The translations under genes and the position numbers were made by a program. The notes beneath the pieces were generated by a model that saw nothing but the letters and a program-made list of their open reading frames with translations, did no database searches and was not told where the DNA came from. A DNA stretch of 64,000 nt. Source: Massariosphaeria phaeospora (lineage: Eukaryota; Ascomycota; Dothideomycetes; Pleosporales). Where the stretch lies: NCBI GenBank assembly GCA_011032825.1, contig JAADJZ010000035.1, positions 186,001 to 250,000 of the forward strand, in the 5' to 3' direction. Position 1 is the first letter of the stretch; each line of letters begins with the position of its first letter. Shown piece after piece: positions 46,120-57,152 of the stretch.

Positions 46120-47717
46120 GGTGATCAGGAGAATAGTAGGTTGAGTGCAGAGACCATGTTCAGGAGGGTAAGGAGGACAATGGGGGATCGGATCTGCTCT
46201 TAGCTTCGAATCGGCGAGCTGAGCATAGATACTATATGGGGGCATAGATCGTAGATGCTGCGGGTTGGGCTTTGAAACCAGAGGTCGAGCACAAACGGGA
46301 AACCATACTGTTCCTTGGGCCCTTGACGCGACAGGATTCACAGGAAGGCTCGGGCGCGGAAGCTTCCCGGGGTGTGGGCATTGGCAAATTGGATGGCGCA
46401 CCCCAAGCCCATCCTGATCGGTGTCGGGTCCGATTGCTTCACGGGGCCGTGGCTCGCATATTGGCAGAACTCAAAGTCGCAACAAAACATCAGCTGAATG
46501 TCTGGGGCAAGTTGGGTGTTGGTCAAGTCCTGCTGCTAGATAAGAAGGGACGAGATATGCAGTGCGACGCTGGGGAACCCCTGGGTGCTAACGGTAGGGG
46601 TCCAAACGTGGCCATGGGCGGGAATAGGGCGTTTCAACTTGCAACCAGCACCCACCGGGAAAGGTGGACGGCTATCGCCTGCCGTCGGGACTCGGGAGGG
46701 AGGTTGGATCTATGCGGGGGATGCAAGATGGCGTTAGGAGCTGCAACGGACGGGGGGGACGGGGTGACGGGGGGATGCGGGCGACCTACCGTGCCGAAAA
46801 AGTGAGTCGTCTCGCCTCTCTTCAGTCGGATTTCAGCCATCAGAGCCCTGGGAGTCTGTGGATGATTGTCTCTTGATTGTTGATTTCTCTGCAGTGCTGG
46901 ACCCTGGCAGCGTCGTATTCGGTTGCCGGAAGCTCGGCGACGTGCCGCGGTATCGATCAAGGTGCCGCCTAGCGGTGGGAGGGGAAGGGCTGGCCGCGAG
47001 CGCGATTGGTGCCGATCAGGGATCGGACCGAGGCTTAGCTGTAGAAGTCGAGATTGGCCGTTCGTCGGGGGCGTTGGCTTCGCAAGAGGGACTGTGGGAG
47101 TGGTGCGGCCTGCCTTATGCAGTGCACACCGAGTCGCGACTCGTGCGGCGCTTAGTTAGCGGGAGCGAGGCACGTGCGGGTAGCGAAGAAGCTTCGGGCC
47201 TGCGTTGGAAACCTTAGAAGCCCTGCAGCCGCCATCCGCCCCGTCCCCCATCGGGCCCATCCCCATCCGCCCCAGACGAAGCCGCAACGCCTCGGACGCC
47301 AGCGCTCGCTCGCCTTGGGCTTGTCGCTTCACCTGCACCGTCGCCGACACAAGGTTCGTCCCCCGCTTCCCCGTGCCGCCCCCAGCTGTCTAGCCTCCGC
47401 CAACGCCGGGAAGCGGTCCAGTCGCACACTCGATGGCCTGACGTTGCGACCTCACCTCAGACGAGCCCGCACGTGATATGGCACCTGCACAGCGCATGCC
47501 CAGCGGCCTGGTGCAGTCGCCCTGCATCTGCATGGCGCCTGTTGCGGCACAGCAGTCAGCATCCGTCAGGCCGTCGAGCCCCGCTCCCTCCCCTCCCATG
47601 TGGGCCGAGTATCAACGAGCGCTCACGTCTTTTTTTTTCCGCCATGAAATCTAATTCCCCGCCGCTTTCGCCTGCCCCTCCATCAAGTCTGCTGCGCATT
47701 TGGACGCCCTCGAAGCC
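46120..47717. promoter_or_regulatory. Shared upstream region of the rhodopsin-like gene and the P450
   Basis: This 1.6-kb divergent intergenic region is GC-rich with a poly-T run at about 47630-47638 near the P450 start. A plus-strand frame of 177 codons (46272-46805) lacks any family resemblance and is not annotated. Confidence 0.55.
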
Positions 47718-49692
47718 ATGTCACTCAGTCAGCTCATCGGAAACGCGTCGATCAATGCAATGCAGCTCTTCGTGGGCGCCTCCTTGGTCGTGCTTCTCGC
47801 TATCTTCGCCGACTATGCTTGGATGTTGTACATGAGAAGGAGAATGGTCAGACTCACATAACTCTATTCTGCTGAAGTCTTGGTTCACTGGAGCTAATTA
47901 ATAGCAGCCACCAGGTCCCCTTCCGTGGCCCATCGTTGGCAATACCTTTTCTCTTCCCGACGTCAAGCCGTGGTATCATTTCGAGCAACTATCCAAGGAC
48001 TATGCTTCACCCATCATCACCTTCTGGATTGGCAGGTAATTCATGACTTCAACTGCTGGAATCTGAACGTCTCGCTGATGGCGGGGAGGAACCCTACCAT
48101 ATGGGTCAACGACGCATGGGCTGCCAATGAGCTGCTCGTCAAACGTGCCGGCATCTACTCTTCTCGGCCGCGAATGGTTGTCTTTGCTGAGCTCGGCGCG
48201 GGCCAAACGAACCTACTGAACATGTACACCGAGACCCCAGAGCAAAGAGATCGCTTTAGGCTGCAGCGAAAACTCACCCATCAAGGCGTCGGAGTGCAGC
48301 AGGTACCTCAATCTCACTGTCTGGCAAAAGCACATACTTAACTGCAACAGGTACAACGCTATCGCAGTTTCCAAAACGACGAAAACAAGGTGGTTGCCTT
48401 AGACTTGCTATCCACGCCAGACGACTATGTTGTCCACTTCGAACGGTATGCTACGAGTGTTGTGTCGATTATCGGATTTGGACGGAGGATTTCTAGCACC
48501 CAAGACCCCATCATCACTGAAGTCATTGCACTAATGCAGAGAGCGGCCGCTTTGAATGTTCCGGGCAAGGAATTCCCCATGCTAATGGAGACATTTCCAT
48601 GTAAGCAGTGCACCCATGCAATCAAGTCACGACCATATTTATAACACTCACTAGGGCTGGCCAAATTTCCAAACTGGATGGCCCCCTGGAAACACGGCCT
48701 GGGGAGTCCCGGCGTGCCGAAACACACCAACCACGACTTCTTCTACACTCTGGCCGAAGAAGCCAACGAGTCTGGAAGGGAGAGCTACTCCAAATTCCTC
48801 TTTCAAGAGGTTCCAAAGTACAATCTCGCCCCGCACGACGTCTCCGCACTGTCCGCCAACCTTTTAGGGGCAGGTGCGGATACCTCGAGCAGCACTCTTG
48901 CTACTGCCGTCCTTGCTATGCGCGCCTTTCCGGAAAGCTTGGGCCAAGCTTGGGAGGAACTTGATAGAGTGGTGGGGAAATCGCGAAGTCCTGATCTCGA
49001 CGACGACCTTCCTTACATGCGCGCTTTTGTGAAAGAAGTTTTTCGCTGGCGATCTGTCGCAATCATTGGTGTGTGGAACTTGCGGCTTCAATGCGCAGAC
49101 TTTTGACCTATTTTAGGTGGCCAACCGCACGCACCGACCCAGGACGATTACTGGAAGGGTTACCTGATACCAAAAGGCGCCTGGGTTCAAGGCAACATCT
49201 GGGCCATCCATCATAATGAAAGAGATTTTCCCGACCCGGATCGATTCAACCCGAGCAGGTTCATGGACACGCCGGATGCTCGCCCATTTCCTGGCGAGAA
49301 AGGATACATGACGTTTGGCTGGGGACGGCGGTCCTGTGCAGGCCAGTATTTGGCCGAACAGGGCACTTTCTTGAGTGTTGCAAGACTCGTCTGGGGATTT
49401 AGAATTTCTCCCGCGGTTGACGAACTTACGGGGAAGGAAATTCCCGTTGACATCTTCAATTACACGTAAGTTCTCTGCATGGAGTTGATCAAACCATCAG
49501 CTATAGATTGCCGCTGACAATCGCCTTAGAAACGGGCTGAACTGGCGTCCTGAGCCTTTCAAAGTCACCTTCACTCCACGAGACGAAGAGATCCGTAAGA
49601 CGATTGTGCGAGAAGGCGAGCAAGCGCTTCAGAACCTAGCCCCCTATGAAGGTGACACCAAGTATAGATTCAGCACGTTCTTCCAGGGATAG
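47718..49692 (+). CDS. Cytochrome P450 monooxygenase (O-methylsterigmatocystin-oxidoreductase-like type)
   Basis: Seven exons, 47718-47846, 47908-48035, 48089-48302, 48351-48600, 48655-49068, 49117-49465 and 49530-49692, give 548 residues. All introns are 48-64 nt and frame-preserving. It is a membrane-anchored haem monooxygenase of the ER: an N-terminal helix (LFVGASLVVLLAIFADY), then the proline hinge PPGPLPWPIVGN. The I-helix region carries GAGADTSSST (oxygen activation), the ExxR motif is in KEVFRWR, and the haem-binding loop FGWGRRSCAG supplies the cysteine ligand. The GQPHAPTQDDYW and WAIHH segments fit the group of fungal P450s used in secondary metabolism. The acceptor of intron 1 is a tandem TAGCAG, so one extra Gln is possible before PPGP. 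The substrate is unknown. Confidence 0.94.
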
Positions 49693-50326
49693 ATCTGAAA
49701 AATGGCTGGAATTGCTTGTAACCTTGGCCAACCACATGCTCGATAGAACTACCTACAGGTTGCGCGCCGCAGCATTCGACGTCTATTCACATCAAGTGGC
49801 TTATCGGAGAACGTGCACTGCTGGTGGCATGTTGAACTGGCGTGTTTGAAATGCACGCAAAGCGAGGGTGCGAGTCAACAACTGCTCAACAAGGGCAAGG
49901 TGTACCAGATAAAGAGGCCCAACCTATGTGCCGCGGCCGCGGTTGATTTTACCTGGACCATATCAGCCCACCAGGGTCCCCGAGCGGGGAATACGAGCTG
50001 GGGTGCATCCCGGCTCTGATGCAATGCAAGCCATCCTGGCTTAATTGGTGCGCAGAAGTCCACACGCGGCCCTCCCGCTCGTCTCACCGCTCCTTCCGAG
50101 GTTCGGTTTGACGAACAAGCGTTATTTCCGCTTCGCCTAGGCTATCCAGTAGCTCCTCGCGCGAAGGATCGCACCAGAACAGCGCTTGTGCTTGCAACCA
50201 TGTTGCCCACGCGCCAGCGAGCTTAGGACTTAGCGCATCAGGTTCGAGATTATAACCAGCGAGCTGCCGACTGCAGATTGCATCGACAGTTGTTCTTGTT
50301 GCTGTTGTTTGTTGTTGCTATCCGTC
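49693..50326. other. Intergenic region before the sugar transporter
   Basis: Nothing was recognised. The final 80 bases hold GTT/TTG trinucleotide runs just upstream of the transporter start. Confidence 0.6.
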
Positions 50327-52071
50327 ATGTCTTCGTCTTCTACCTCCTCCACCAAAGAGTCTTCCCTTTGGGCTAATCGAAAATGTCTTCTTATTTGCTG
50401 CGTCGTTTCCATTGCGAACATGCAGTATGGTATTGATACCGCTGCTGTTGGTGCTTTGCAGGCTATGCCTGGTTTTCTGAAGGTCTACGGATATGAGGAT
50501 CCTACGAGTCCACTGGGCTATGGCATCGATGTAAGTGTGCACTGTTCGAAGTACATGTCTCCATCTGGACTGCAAGCTCACTCGTTGCCTAGAGTACGGT
50601 TCAACAACTCATGACTTCGCTCTTGAGTCTTGGAAGCTTCGTCTCCGCCATCGTCGCCGGTCTCTTCGCCTCGTACTTTGGTCGAAAGATTGGCCTTTGG
50701 GCCGCATGTCTCGTCAACGCCATTGCAGTTGCCATCCTCATCAGCACCACCTCACCCAGCGCTCTATATGTTGGTCGTCTGTTCCTGGGGTTTGCCAATG
50801 GTTTCTTGGTGACCTTCTCCAATGTGTATACCGCGGAAGTAGCGCCGGCACACTTACGAGGGTAAGAGACCCCATCTTTGATTGTCGCATGTCGCTGACT
50901 TCTGTATAGCGTGATGGTAGCTCTATTTGCCTACTATGTCAACTTCGGCTCCATTATTGGTTCTGTCATCGATAACTACACCAAGCACCGCATGGACAAA
51001 CTGTCCTTCCGCATCCCACTTTCCATGCTCTATATCGTACCCGCCCTCTTGACCGTCGGTTTGTTCTTCGTGCCCGAAAGCCCGCGATGGCTGCTCCACC
51101 AAGGAAGAGAACAAGAAGCCCGGCAATCGCTGGAGAAGCTGAGAGCTACTAACAGCACCGAGATCGAATTGGAGTGGTCCGAGATGTTGCGTGGTGTGGA
51201 AGAGGAGCGACGCGTTGCGAAGACAACCCCCTTCATGGATATGTTCAAAGGCCGCGATCTGCGCCGAACCCTGCTCTGCTACGGCATGATCGCTTCGCAA
51301 ACCGCCTCGGGCGTGTGGTTCTTCATTGGCTACCAGACCTACTTCTTCACCATCGCGGGCATCACCAAAGCATTCGAGTACTCCATTATGAATGCCTGCA
51401 TCGGCTTCATTGGTGTCCACTGCGGCATGTACGCAATGAAGGCGCTCGTCGGGCGGCGAACGATCCTCATCTTCGGAGCTGTCACGTGCGGACTCTGCGA
51501 GTTGGCATGCGGCATCGCGGCGAGTGTGAATCCGACGGCGAAATCGACTGGCACGGTGCTAGTCGCCTTCACTGCCCTGTTCATGTTCTTCTACGATGCT
51601 TGTGTCGGCGCGGCAAGTTATCCCGTTGCCACTGAACTTGTCAGCTCGAGGCTCCGCACGTGGACAGTCGGCACGGCCACAGCGCTGGGCTACTTCCTCG
51701 CCTGGCTAACGGGCTTCTGCTCGCCGTACTTCATCAACCCGAAGGATCTCAACTGGGTATGTGGACCCCTTTCCCCCCTCCGTAGATAGATATCCGGGAT
51801 CATGAGACGGACGCTAACATGTGCAAAACAGGGACCGAAATACACGTACATTTGGGCCGGCTCCAACTTCCTGTGTGTCATCTTCTTCTACATGTTCATT
51901 CCGGAGATGAAGGGCCGCTCGCTCGAGGAGCTGGATGAGATCTTCGAGGCGGGCGTGCCGGCAAGGCGCTTCGCCGAGTACAAGTGCCAGATTGTTGAGG
52001 ATGCGAAGCATGATGTTCTCGCGCATGGGAAGGTCGAGAACACGGTTGTGGTTACGAAGCAGGATGCTTGA
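50327..52071 (+). CDS. MFS sugar transporter (hexose/alpha-glucoside type)
   Basis: Exons 50327-50530, 50593-50861, 50910-51756 and 51832-52071 give 519 residues. Twelve membrane segments are expected. Family signatures are present: SYFGRKIGLWAA between helices 2 and 3 (the G-R-K motif), GRLFLGFANGFL, PESPRWLLHQGREQEA after helix 6 and GAASYPVATELVSSRLR in the second half. It is a plasma-membrane importer of sugars or polyols with protons by family knowledge; the actual substrate is unknown. The C-terminus is charged (PEMKGRSLEELDEIFEAG is the conserved post-helix-12 motif). Introns are 62, 48 and 75 nt. It lies on the same strand 0.6 kb after the P450. Confidence 0.94.
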
Positions 52072-53032
52072 ATATGTGATATATAGGACTGACGCCAGGG
52101 GTGTCGCTCACTGGGATGACGTCGGGTCTGAGAGGTCTAGATTGCTTAGGAAATTCAATAATTAGTATTACTTTGAGTAAGGAAGGTAGACGCATTGTGG
52201 ACGTCGTTTCAGGGAGGTGGTGTCGTGCTTCTCGGTATATCGCATTACATGTTGACGCCTTGCAACTACACACACACTTCCCTTCCGCAGTCCATTCCCA
52301 GCCAATTGCCCAAGTCCCGATAACCCTTCCCGACCCCATGATTTCCAGTGTGCTCGTCCGCACGCCAAGTGCCTGTTCCCGTCATCTCCTCAATCCAATC
52401 GATCGCCATCAACGAAATGCAGCCCAATGTCCGTTATCGAAACGGACGTGTCTGGCAATAATTCTAAAAGTACAAGGGGGGTTAGGTTCGACGTCCTGAT
52501 CTTTTAGCATTAACTCAAGGCGAAACGCTAGCTGATCAAAGACGCTGATGAATCAAAAACCCTGATCAATCAATAGCATGTTTATGTTCCAGCCAGCCCA
52601 TGACCTACAGGCTACGAGGCCCGGCAGCAAGCTAAGTACACGGAGACCTAACTAAATAGGGCTTGGAGATCTCCAATGATCGAGGTTAGGTTTGCTTGAC
52701 GGGCCAGTCCAATCCCTCGATTTCTCTTCTGTGTGTGTTTCAGCCAGCTCAGCTCAGCTCAGCTCAGCTCAGCTCTGGCAGCTAGCGATGCCCGGCTAAG
52801 GCACCTAACTTAGGCACAGTCCAGCTCAGCAAACCCCATTCTTAAATAGCAGGCATCGGCCCATAGCGAGCGACCGACTGACGATCCCTCGGGCTTGCTG
52901 GCTGGCCAGCCAGCATCGTGACTCTTGATTCTTGAGCATCACATCTATCGGCCCGATCAAGGGATCGCTGGGTTTGGCGCTGAGAATTTGCATGCCTACC
53001 TACCTACCTATATAGGAGAAAAACGTGCACGC
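52072..53032. other. Intergenic region with AGCTC repeat
   Basis: No gene. The region contains an (AGCTC)n repeat at about 52745-52775 and CCAGCCAG/CTGGCTGG repeats near 52900-52915 that can pair as a short hairpin. The right end may contain further decayed material of the adjacent PKS relic. Confidence 0.5.
52745..52775. repeat. (AGCTC)n pentanucleotide repeat
   Basis: About six AGCTC units in intergenic DNA. Confidence 0.92.
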
Positions 53033-54034
53033 TCAAGGAATGCGGTCTGAGCACGAGCACCCCGACACGATACCGACGCGCACGAGTGAGTCCACAGACA
53101 AATACATCGCTTCCTTTATCGGCGACGCTCGAGCGAACGGACGAGGGACTCGATGCCGCTTCGAGCGTCGAGATCGTTGCACACGAGGGATTGATTGGCA
53201 TGGAGATATGATATTTGAAGGCGGAGCACACCTTCGATGCCATGTATAACTCCGCGAATGGGGTCTGGGCGACCCCGAAATCGCTCTGTTTGACTTCAAA
53301 CATTCATGTTCTCGACGTTCCTGATAACTGACTGGCTGGACGATACATCCAAGGCCTTCCGTTTCGACAAACAAAAAATCCTGGTGTTTGTTTCAAAAGT
53401 CCGATTTGATCGCCGCCTTCGAGACAAATCGACCAGATGCTGTGCTCCATGTTGCGCGCCATCCCATCCACTTTGACATTGGGCGAGCGAGACTCCAGAG
53501 ACCTCCCTCCTACGAGAAGATATGAAGCCGCAGGATCAAACCGCAAGGTTGGAGCTTAAACACTCACGTGGGATTGAAAGAAATATTCTGGAAACCGGAT
53601 GGCTATCTTACCCATGTACTCTGGGCTTTGAAAGCGGCGAAGAGCTTGTTGCGCATCCCCTGCATCGAATATCGTTATCGGATGGAGCGGTCCGATTTCT
53701 CCTTGCTTGAACATCTCCAGTACGACTGTGAGCAGTCTGCGCGGTGTTAGCTAGCTTGAGTCGAGTCGCATGTAAAAAGTATACCTGCACTTGGTTACCT
53801 AGTCTGTATAGAGAAGCAATGATCCGCCATATGCTCGAGCTCAACACCTGAGAAGGTCCGACTCGCGAGCCCATGGCACTCTACGTTGGAGGTCTCATCG
53901 GTGTGTAGGTACTCCGTAGCCTATTTTCTAGATAAACTTTGCACATTAGAGCGAGCTTCGGGAGCTTCCCGACTGGGCGTGGTGGTTCCGTGACTAATTT
54001 CATCGTTGTTTGTGCCCGTGCCGCGGAGAATAGC
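53033..54034 (-). pseudogene. Relic of a highly reducing polyketide synthase (KS, ER, KR, ACP fragments)
   Basis: Reading the minus strand from 54034 to 53033, four PKS-like pieces follow each other in domain order but in different frames. A ketosynthase motif (RGTGTNNDE, then PSREA) lies at about 54034-53925. The end of an enoylreductase lies at about 53860-53590: TFSGVELEHMAD, then EMFKQGEIGPLHPITIF, then YMGKIAI. A ketoreductase lies at about 53546-53230: LRFDPAASYLLVGG, then in a shifted frame MSKWM, then DPIRGVIHG. An acyl-carrier motif SVDSL lies at about 53095. The AT, DH and MT sections are absent. A stop codon interrupts the ER-KR linker (near 53556), and at least two frameshifts break the KR. 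A typical intron may remain within the ER piece. It is clearly non-functional. The assignment rests on motif recognition by eye, not on a search. Confidence 0.7.
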
Positions 54035-54363
54035 GCGGCCGCATTTCTCGTTATATAGGAGTTGTCTGGAGAGAGAACGCCTTGGCGACAGATAGACGGA
54101 GCTGCGTGGAGGCGGATGGTGGTGCAACGCAAGTTGCGCCAGAGGTTAGGTGGTCAGGACGCTTAGTCAGCTCGCCTTGCGCCTCTTTGCAAGGAGGGGC
54201 ACAAAACAACGAGGCCGCGGCTTCGTCTTATTAACAACCCAACGTCGACATCTTCATCTCCATCTTTATTCCATACTATTGTTTCAGGCGAATCTTGCGC
54301 CTGAACACAAATTGACAGGCTCATCGCACCCTCGCTATACATACTTCCGGAGCCTGAAACAAC

Positions 54364-55413
54364 ATGGTGCTGCCGGAGGAGAATTTCCAGCGGAAAGACA
54401 GCACTGTACAATACTACGCATACAGGCATTCCACCCTGTTTAAGGGGTTGAATTGCCTGTTATGCCCACTTACGTGTGGTTGTTTCTGGTGCTGGACCAC
54501 TCCCCAGGACCAGATTGCCAGCGATATGAAGTACAAGGGCTTCCCTACCCACAAGCGCATGGCGGACATGCATTTTGCGCGCAAAGCACGGAAAATCAAT
54601 CGTCGCAACAGCCTCTCCGACGTGAAACCTGTTGGAAAATTAGCGTCGATATTCAAGAGCAGGAAAGAGTTATCGAGGCAGACCATTTCACCACTCTTCG
54701 CAAAGCTGCCGTATGAGATTCGCATCGAGATATTCAAGCACGTCTTGTTCGACACGGGAGCCGTCTTCGTCGACACGGTCAAAATCGACCAGGACAAATG
54801 GAACAGCTTCCACATGATACGCGCTCAAGCTTGCCAGCTAGATCTCGCTACACTTGGTGATCTTCACACAGTTAGCCCAAGTCTTCTCCTCCATAAATCC
54901 CGCCTAGATACCGCATTGCTCCAAACGTGTCATCTTGCGTACATAGAAGCCCTCCCGATATTGTATGTCCAGACACAGTTCGTCTTCCAACATCCCAGAC
55001 ACCTCGTCGCCTTTTCACACAGCATACCTCGCACGCATCATGCACACATTCGCTCCATCCGCATGGACTTCTCCACGATCTCGAACTACCAGGAATATCG
55101 GCGCGACTACAGTAGCTTCGTCCACCATCGCACGTTCGTCACTCCGCTGCGTCGCCCTATGCAAGAGTACTTCCACGTCATCCGATCCATGCAGTGCCTC
55201 CGTTTCATGTGCATTGCATTCAACATCACGGGCGATATGCACGTGTCGGGCGCCGAGCTTGGGGTCATGTTGCCGGAAATTCAAGAGTATCACGAACGAA
55301 CGAGGGGAGCGACGGGTACGCAGTGCAGAGTGCATCTTTCGGTTTACAATGTGACAGAGCTGGTATGTCAGAAGACTAGTTCAGGTCTGATTAAGCTGGA
55401 CCGCGCCAATTAG
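54364..55413 (+). CDS. DUF7730-like / F-box-like fungal protein of unknown function
   Basis: A single exon of 349 residues. Near residue 112, FAKLPYEIRIEIFKHVLF resembles the LP-x-E-(I/L)R helix that opens many fungal DUF7730 and F-box-like proteins. The rest (LLQTCHLAYIEALPILY, then a FQHPRHLVAF segment and HIRSIRMDFS) matches the usual DUF7730 layout: an inherited-from-parent helix, a 'new column' strand and repeated strands. Ahead of it, residues 31-43 form a cysteine-rich patch (five Cys within 13 residues), which could be palmitoylated or metal-binding, and a basic segment (KARKINRRNS). Function is unknown. The gene lies next to the PKS relic but on the opposite strand. Confidence 0.78.
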   Translation: MVLPEENFQRKDSTVQYYAYRHSTLFKGLNCLLCPLTCGCFWCWTTPQDQIASDMKYKGFPTHKRMADMHFARKARKINRRNSLSDVKPVGKLASIFKSRKELSRQTISPLFAKLPYEIRIEIFKHVLFDTGAVFVDTVKIDQDKWNSFHMIRAQACQLDLATLGDLHTVSPSLLLHKSRLDTALLQTCHLAYIEALPILYVQTQFVFQHPRHLVAFSHSIPRTHHAHIRSIRMDFSTISNYQEYRRDYSSFVHHRTFVTPLRRPMQEYFHVIRSMQCLRFMCIAFNITGDMHVSGAELGVMLPEIQEYHERTRGATGTQCRVHLSVYNVTELVCQKTSSGLIKLDRAN

Positions 55414-56006
55414 AAACATAAGTAACAAAGACGGACGGTTTCGCTCTCTTGGAATTACGTCTGATTGTATAGAGAAGGTGATCAAGCCTATCAGCAATAC
55501 CTGACACTGTCGCGCCACCGATCCGAAACTCATGCGGGATACAATGCACTTTGGGATAGGTGTGATCCTATATGCGACTAAATATTGCACTGTAAAAGAA
55601 TGTCCTCTTGTACTTAGGGGTTTTTTCATACATATAGATAATTCAAAGGTTAGGCGAAAGTAGAGCTGTGTATAAGGATAATAGCAGCAGCTTGATTAAA
55701 ACTCTTGCTATACTTTCCTGCTGGCGTTTAGTATATGTTGCAAGTTTATACAGTACTCCTTACCCGCACCCCGATCTTCCCCGCTTGCACTCGGCCGAGT
55801 CGGGTAGTTGTGTAGCCCTAGAGCTCTCACCATGATTACTATCCCCAAGCGTGTGCGGACTAAGCACGATTATTAAACAATCAACAATCGTTGTAAGAGT
55901 AACGCAAACCTGTTGTATATACTGCCAGGGCGAGTATATAACATGGTCTCTAAAGACGCAGTTCCAGAGCAGAAGTCAACGGCATACCAGCAACCACGTT
56001 TCCAAC
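55414..56006. other. Intergenic region
   Basis: No gene was seen. The open frame of the next gene extends 52 codons into this region but lacks protein-like character there; a TATA-like GTATATAAC lies at about 55933-55941, 65-75 nt before the ATG at 56007. Confidence 0.55.
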
Positions 56007-57152
56007 ATGTCCACCACCTACCAAGCCCTAGTCCAAGAATCCGCCAACGAACCCCTCGTCCTAAAAGCCTTGCCTACGCCATCTACCCCCACTCCCTTCG
56101 GCACCGCCCTCGTCCAACCCCTCTACTCCAACCTCGCAAGCTACACACGCTCCCTCGCCAATGGCACATACACACGGCCAGTCTGCTACCCCCTGGTACC
56201 GGGTCACAGCTGCGTTGGCCGCATCGAATCCGTCGGCGCCGACGCCACTCGTCTCAAACCCGGAGATATCGTTTGGGTGGACTCGCTGGTGACGGCCCGC
56301 GACGACCCAGACACGCAGTTCCTGCTCGGATTCTTCGGGGGCGCGGGGCCGGCGGCGCAGAAGCTGATGGCCGATGCGTGGCCGCAAGGCTGCTTTGCGG
56401 AGAAAGTGGCTGTGCCGTTGGAAAACTGCTTCGTGCTTCCGAAACGCTGGTTCGAGGCGAAGGCTAAAGGGGGCGCGGGCTACAGCGTGAAAGATATGGC
56501 GGCGCTTTCGTTCATACTGGTTGGGTTTGCGGGGCTGGTGGATGCGGGTGTGGGGGCCGGGACTACGGTCATTGTGGCGCCTGCTACGGGGAAGTTTTCT
56601 GGGGGTGCGGTGTTGGCGGCGCTGGCGCTGGGAGCCAAGGTCGTTGCGGCAAGTCGCAGTCAGGAGAAGTTGGAGGTGCTGCGACAGTTTCCTGGGGCGA
56701 GAGAGCGGCTTTCGACGGTGAGACTCGGGGGAGACGTTGATGAGGATGCGAAGAAGCTGTTGGAAGCTACGGGGAACAAGGGGGCGCATGTTTTCATGGA
56801 TGTTTCGCCTCAGCTGACGTTCCTCCCTTCGCACTTCCCCGCTGCTCTCAAGGCTCTGCGCCGGAACGCGCAGGTCATCCTCGAAGGTGGCCTCAATGCT
56901 GATGTTTCCTTCAACTATCTGGACGCGATGGTGAGGAATTTGACGGTCAAGGGCAAGTTCATGTATGAGAGAGAGCACGTGGATAAGTGCATTGAAATGA
57001 TTGACAATGGGAACTTGGTTTTGGGAGAGAGCGTCGGGCTTACCGTCAGCGGGGTGTATGGTTTGGACGAAGTGGTTGATGCGGTGGAGAGTAAGGAGGG
57101 CAATGAATGGTGGGGGAGTGATGTCTTGGTGGCGCCAAACGGGCAAGCTTGA
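56007..57152 (+). CDS. MDR-superfamily oxidoreductase, zinc-free (quinone oxidoreductase/alcohol dehydrogenase-like)
   Basis: A single exon of 381 residues. It is an NAD(P)-dependent medium-chain dehydrogenase/reductase. The GroES-like N-terminal half has VPGHSCVGRIESVGAD, where a zinc enzyme would show GHE; the Glu is replaced by Ser. The four-cysteine structural zinc lobe is missing, so the enzyme is probably zinc-independent. The Rossmann half begins at VIVAPATGKFSGGAVLAALA (about residue 190), with the basic-residue pocket AASRSQEK that often favours NADPH. The start at 56007 fits the family N-terminus (MSTTYQALVQ). Cytosolic location is likely. The substrate is unknown. It could have been a tailoring enzyme of the neighbouring PKS locus, but nothing in the sequence proves it. 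Confidence 0.88.
   Translation: MSTTYQALVQESANEPLVLKALPTPSTPTPFGTALVQPLYSNLASYTRSLANGTYTRPVCYPLVPGHSCVGRIESVGADATRLKPGDIVWVDSLVTARDDPDTQFLLGFFGGAGPAAQKLMADAWPQGCFAEKVAVPLENCFVLPKRWFEAKAKGGAGYSVKDMAALSFILVGFAGLVDAGVGAGTTVIVAPATGKFSGGAVLAALALGAKVVAASRSQEKLEVLRQFPGARERLSTVRLGGDVDEDAKKLLEATGNKGAHVFMDVSPQLTFLPSHFPAALKALRRNAQVILEGGLNADVSFNYLDAMVRNLTVKGKFMYEREHVDKCIEMIDNGNLVLGESVGLTVSGVYGLDEVVDAVESKEGNEWWGSDVLVAPNGQA

Noticed and set aside
46272..46805. 177-codon plus-strand frame in the divergent promoter region
   Set aside because: Composition looks random, no homologous motif, and it lies between two well-defined gene starts.
54163..54429. Possible upstream extension of the PKS relic (88-codon minus-strand frame)
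   Set aside because: It overlaps the start of the DUF7730-like gene and shows no ketosynthase motif, so the relic is limited to about 54034.
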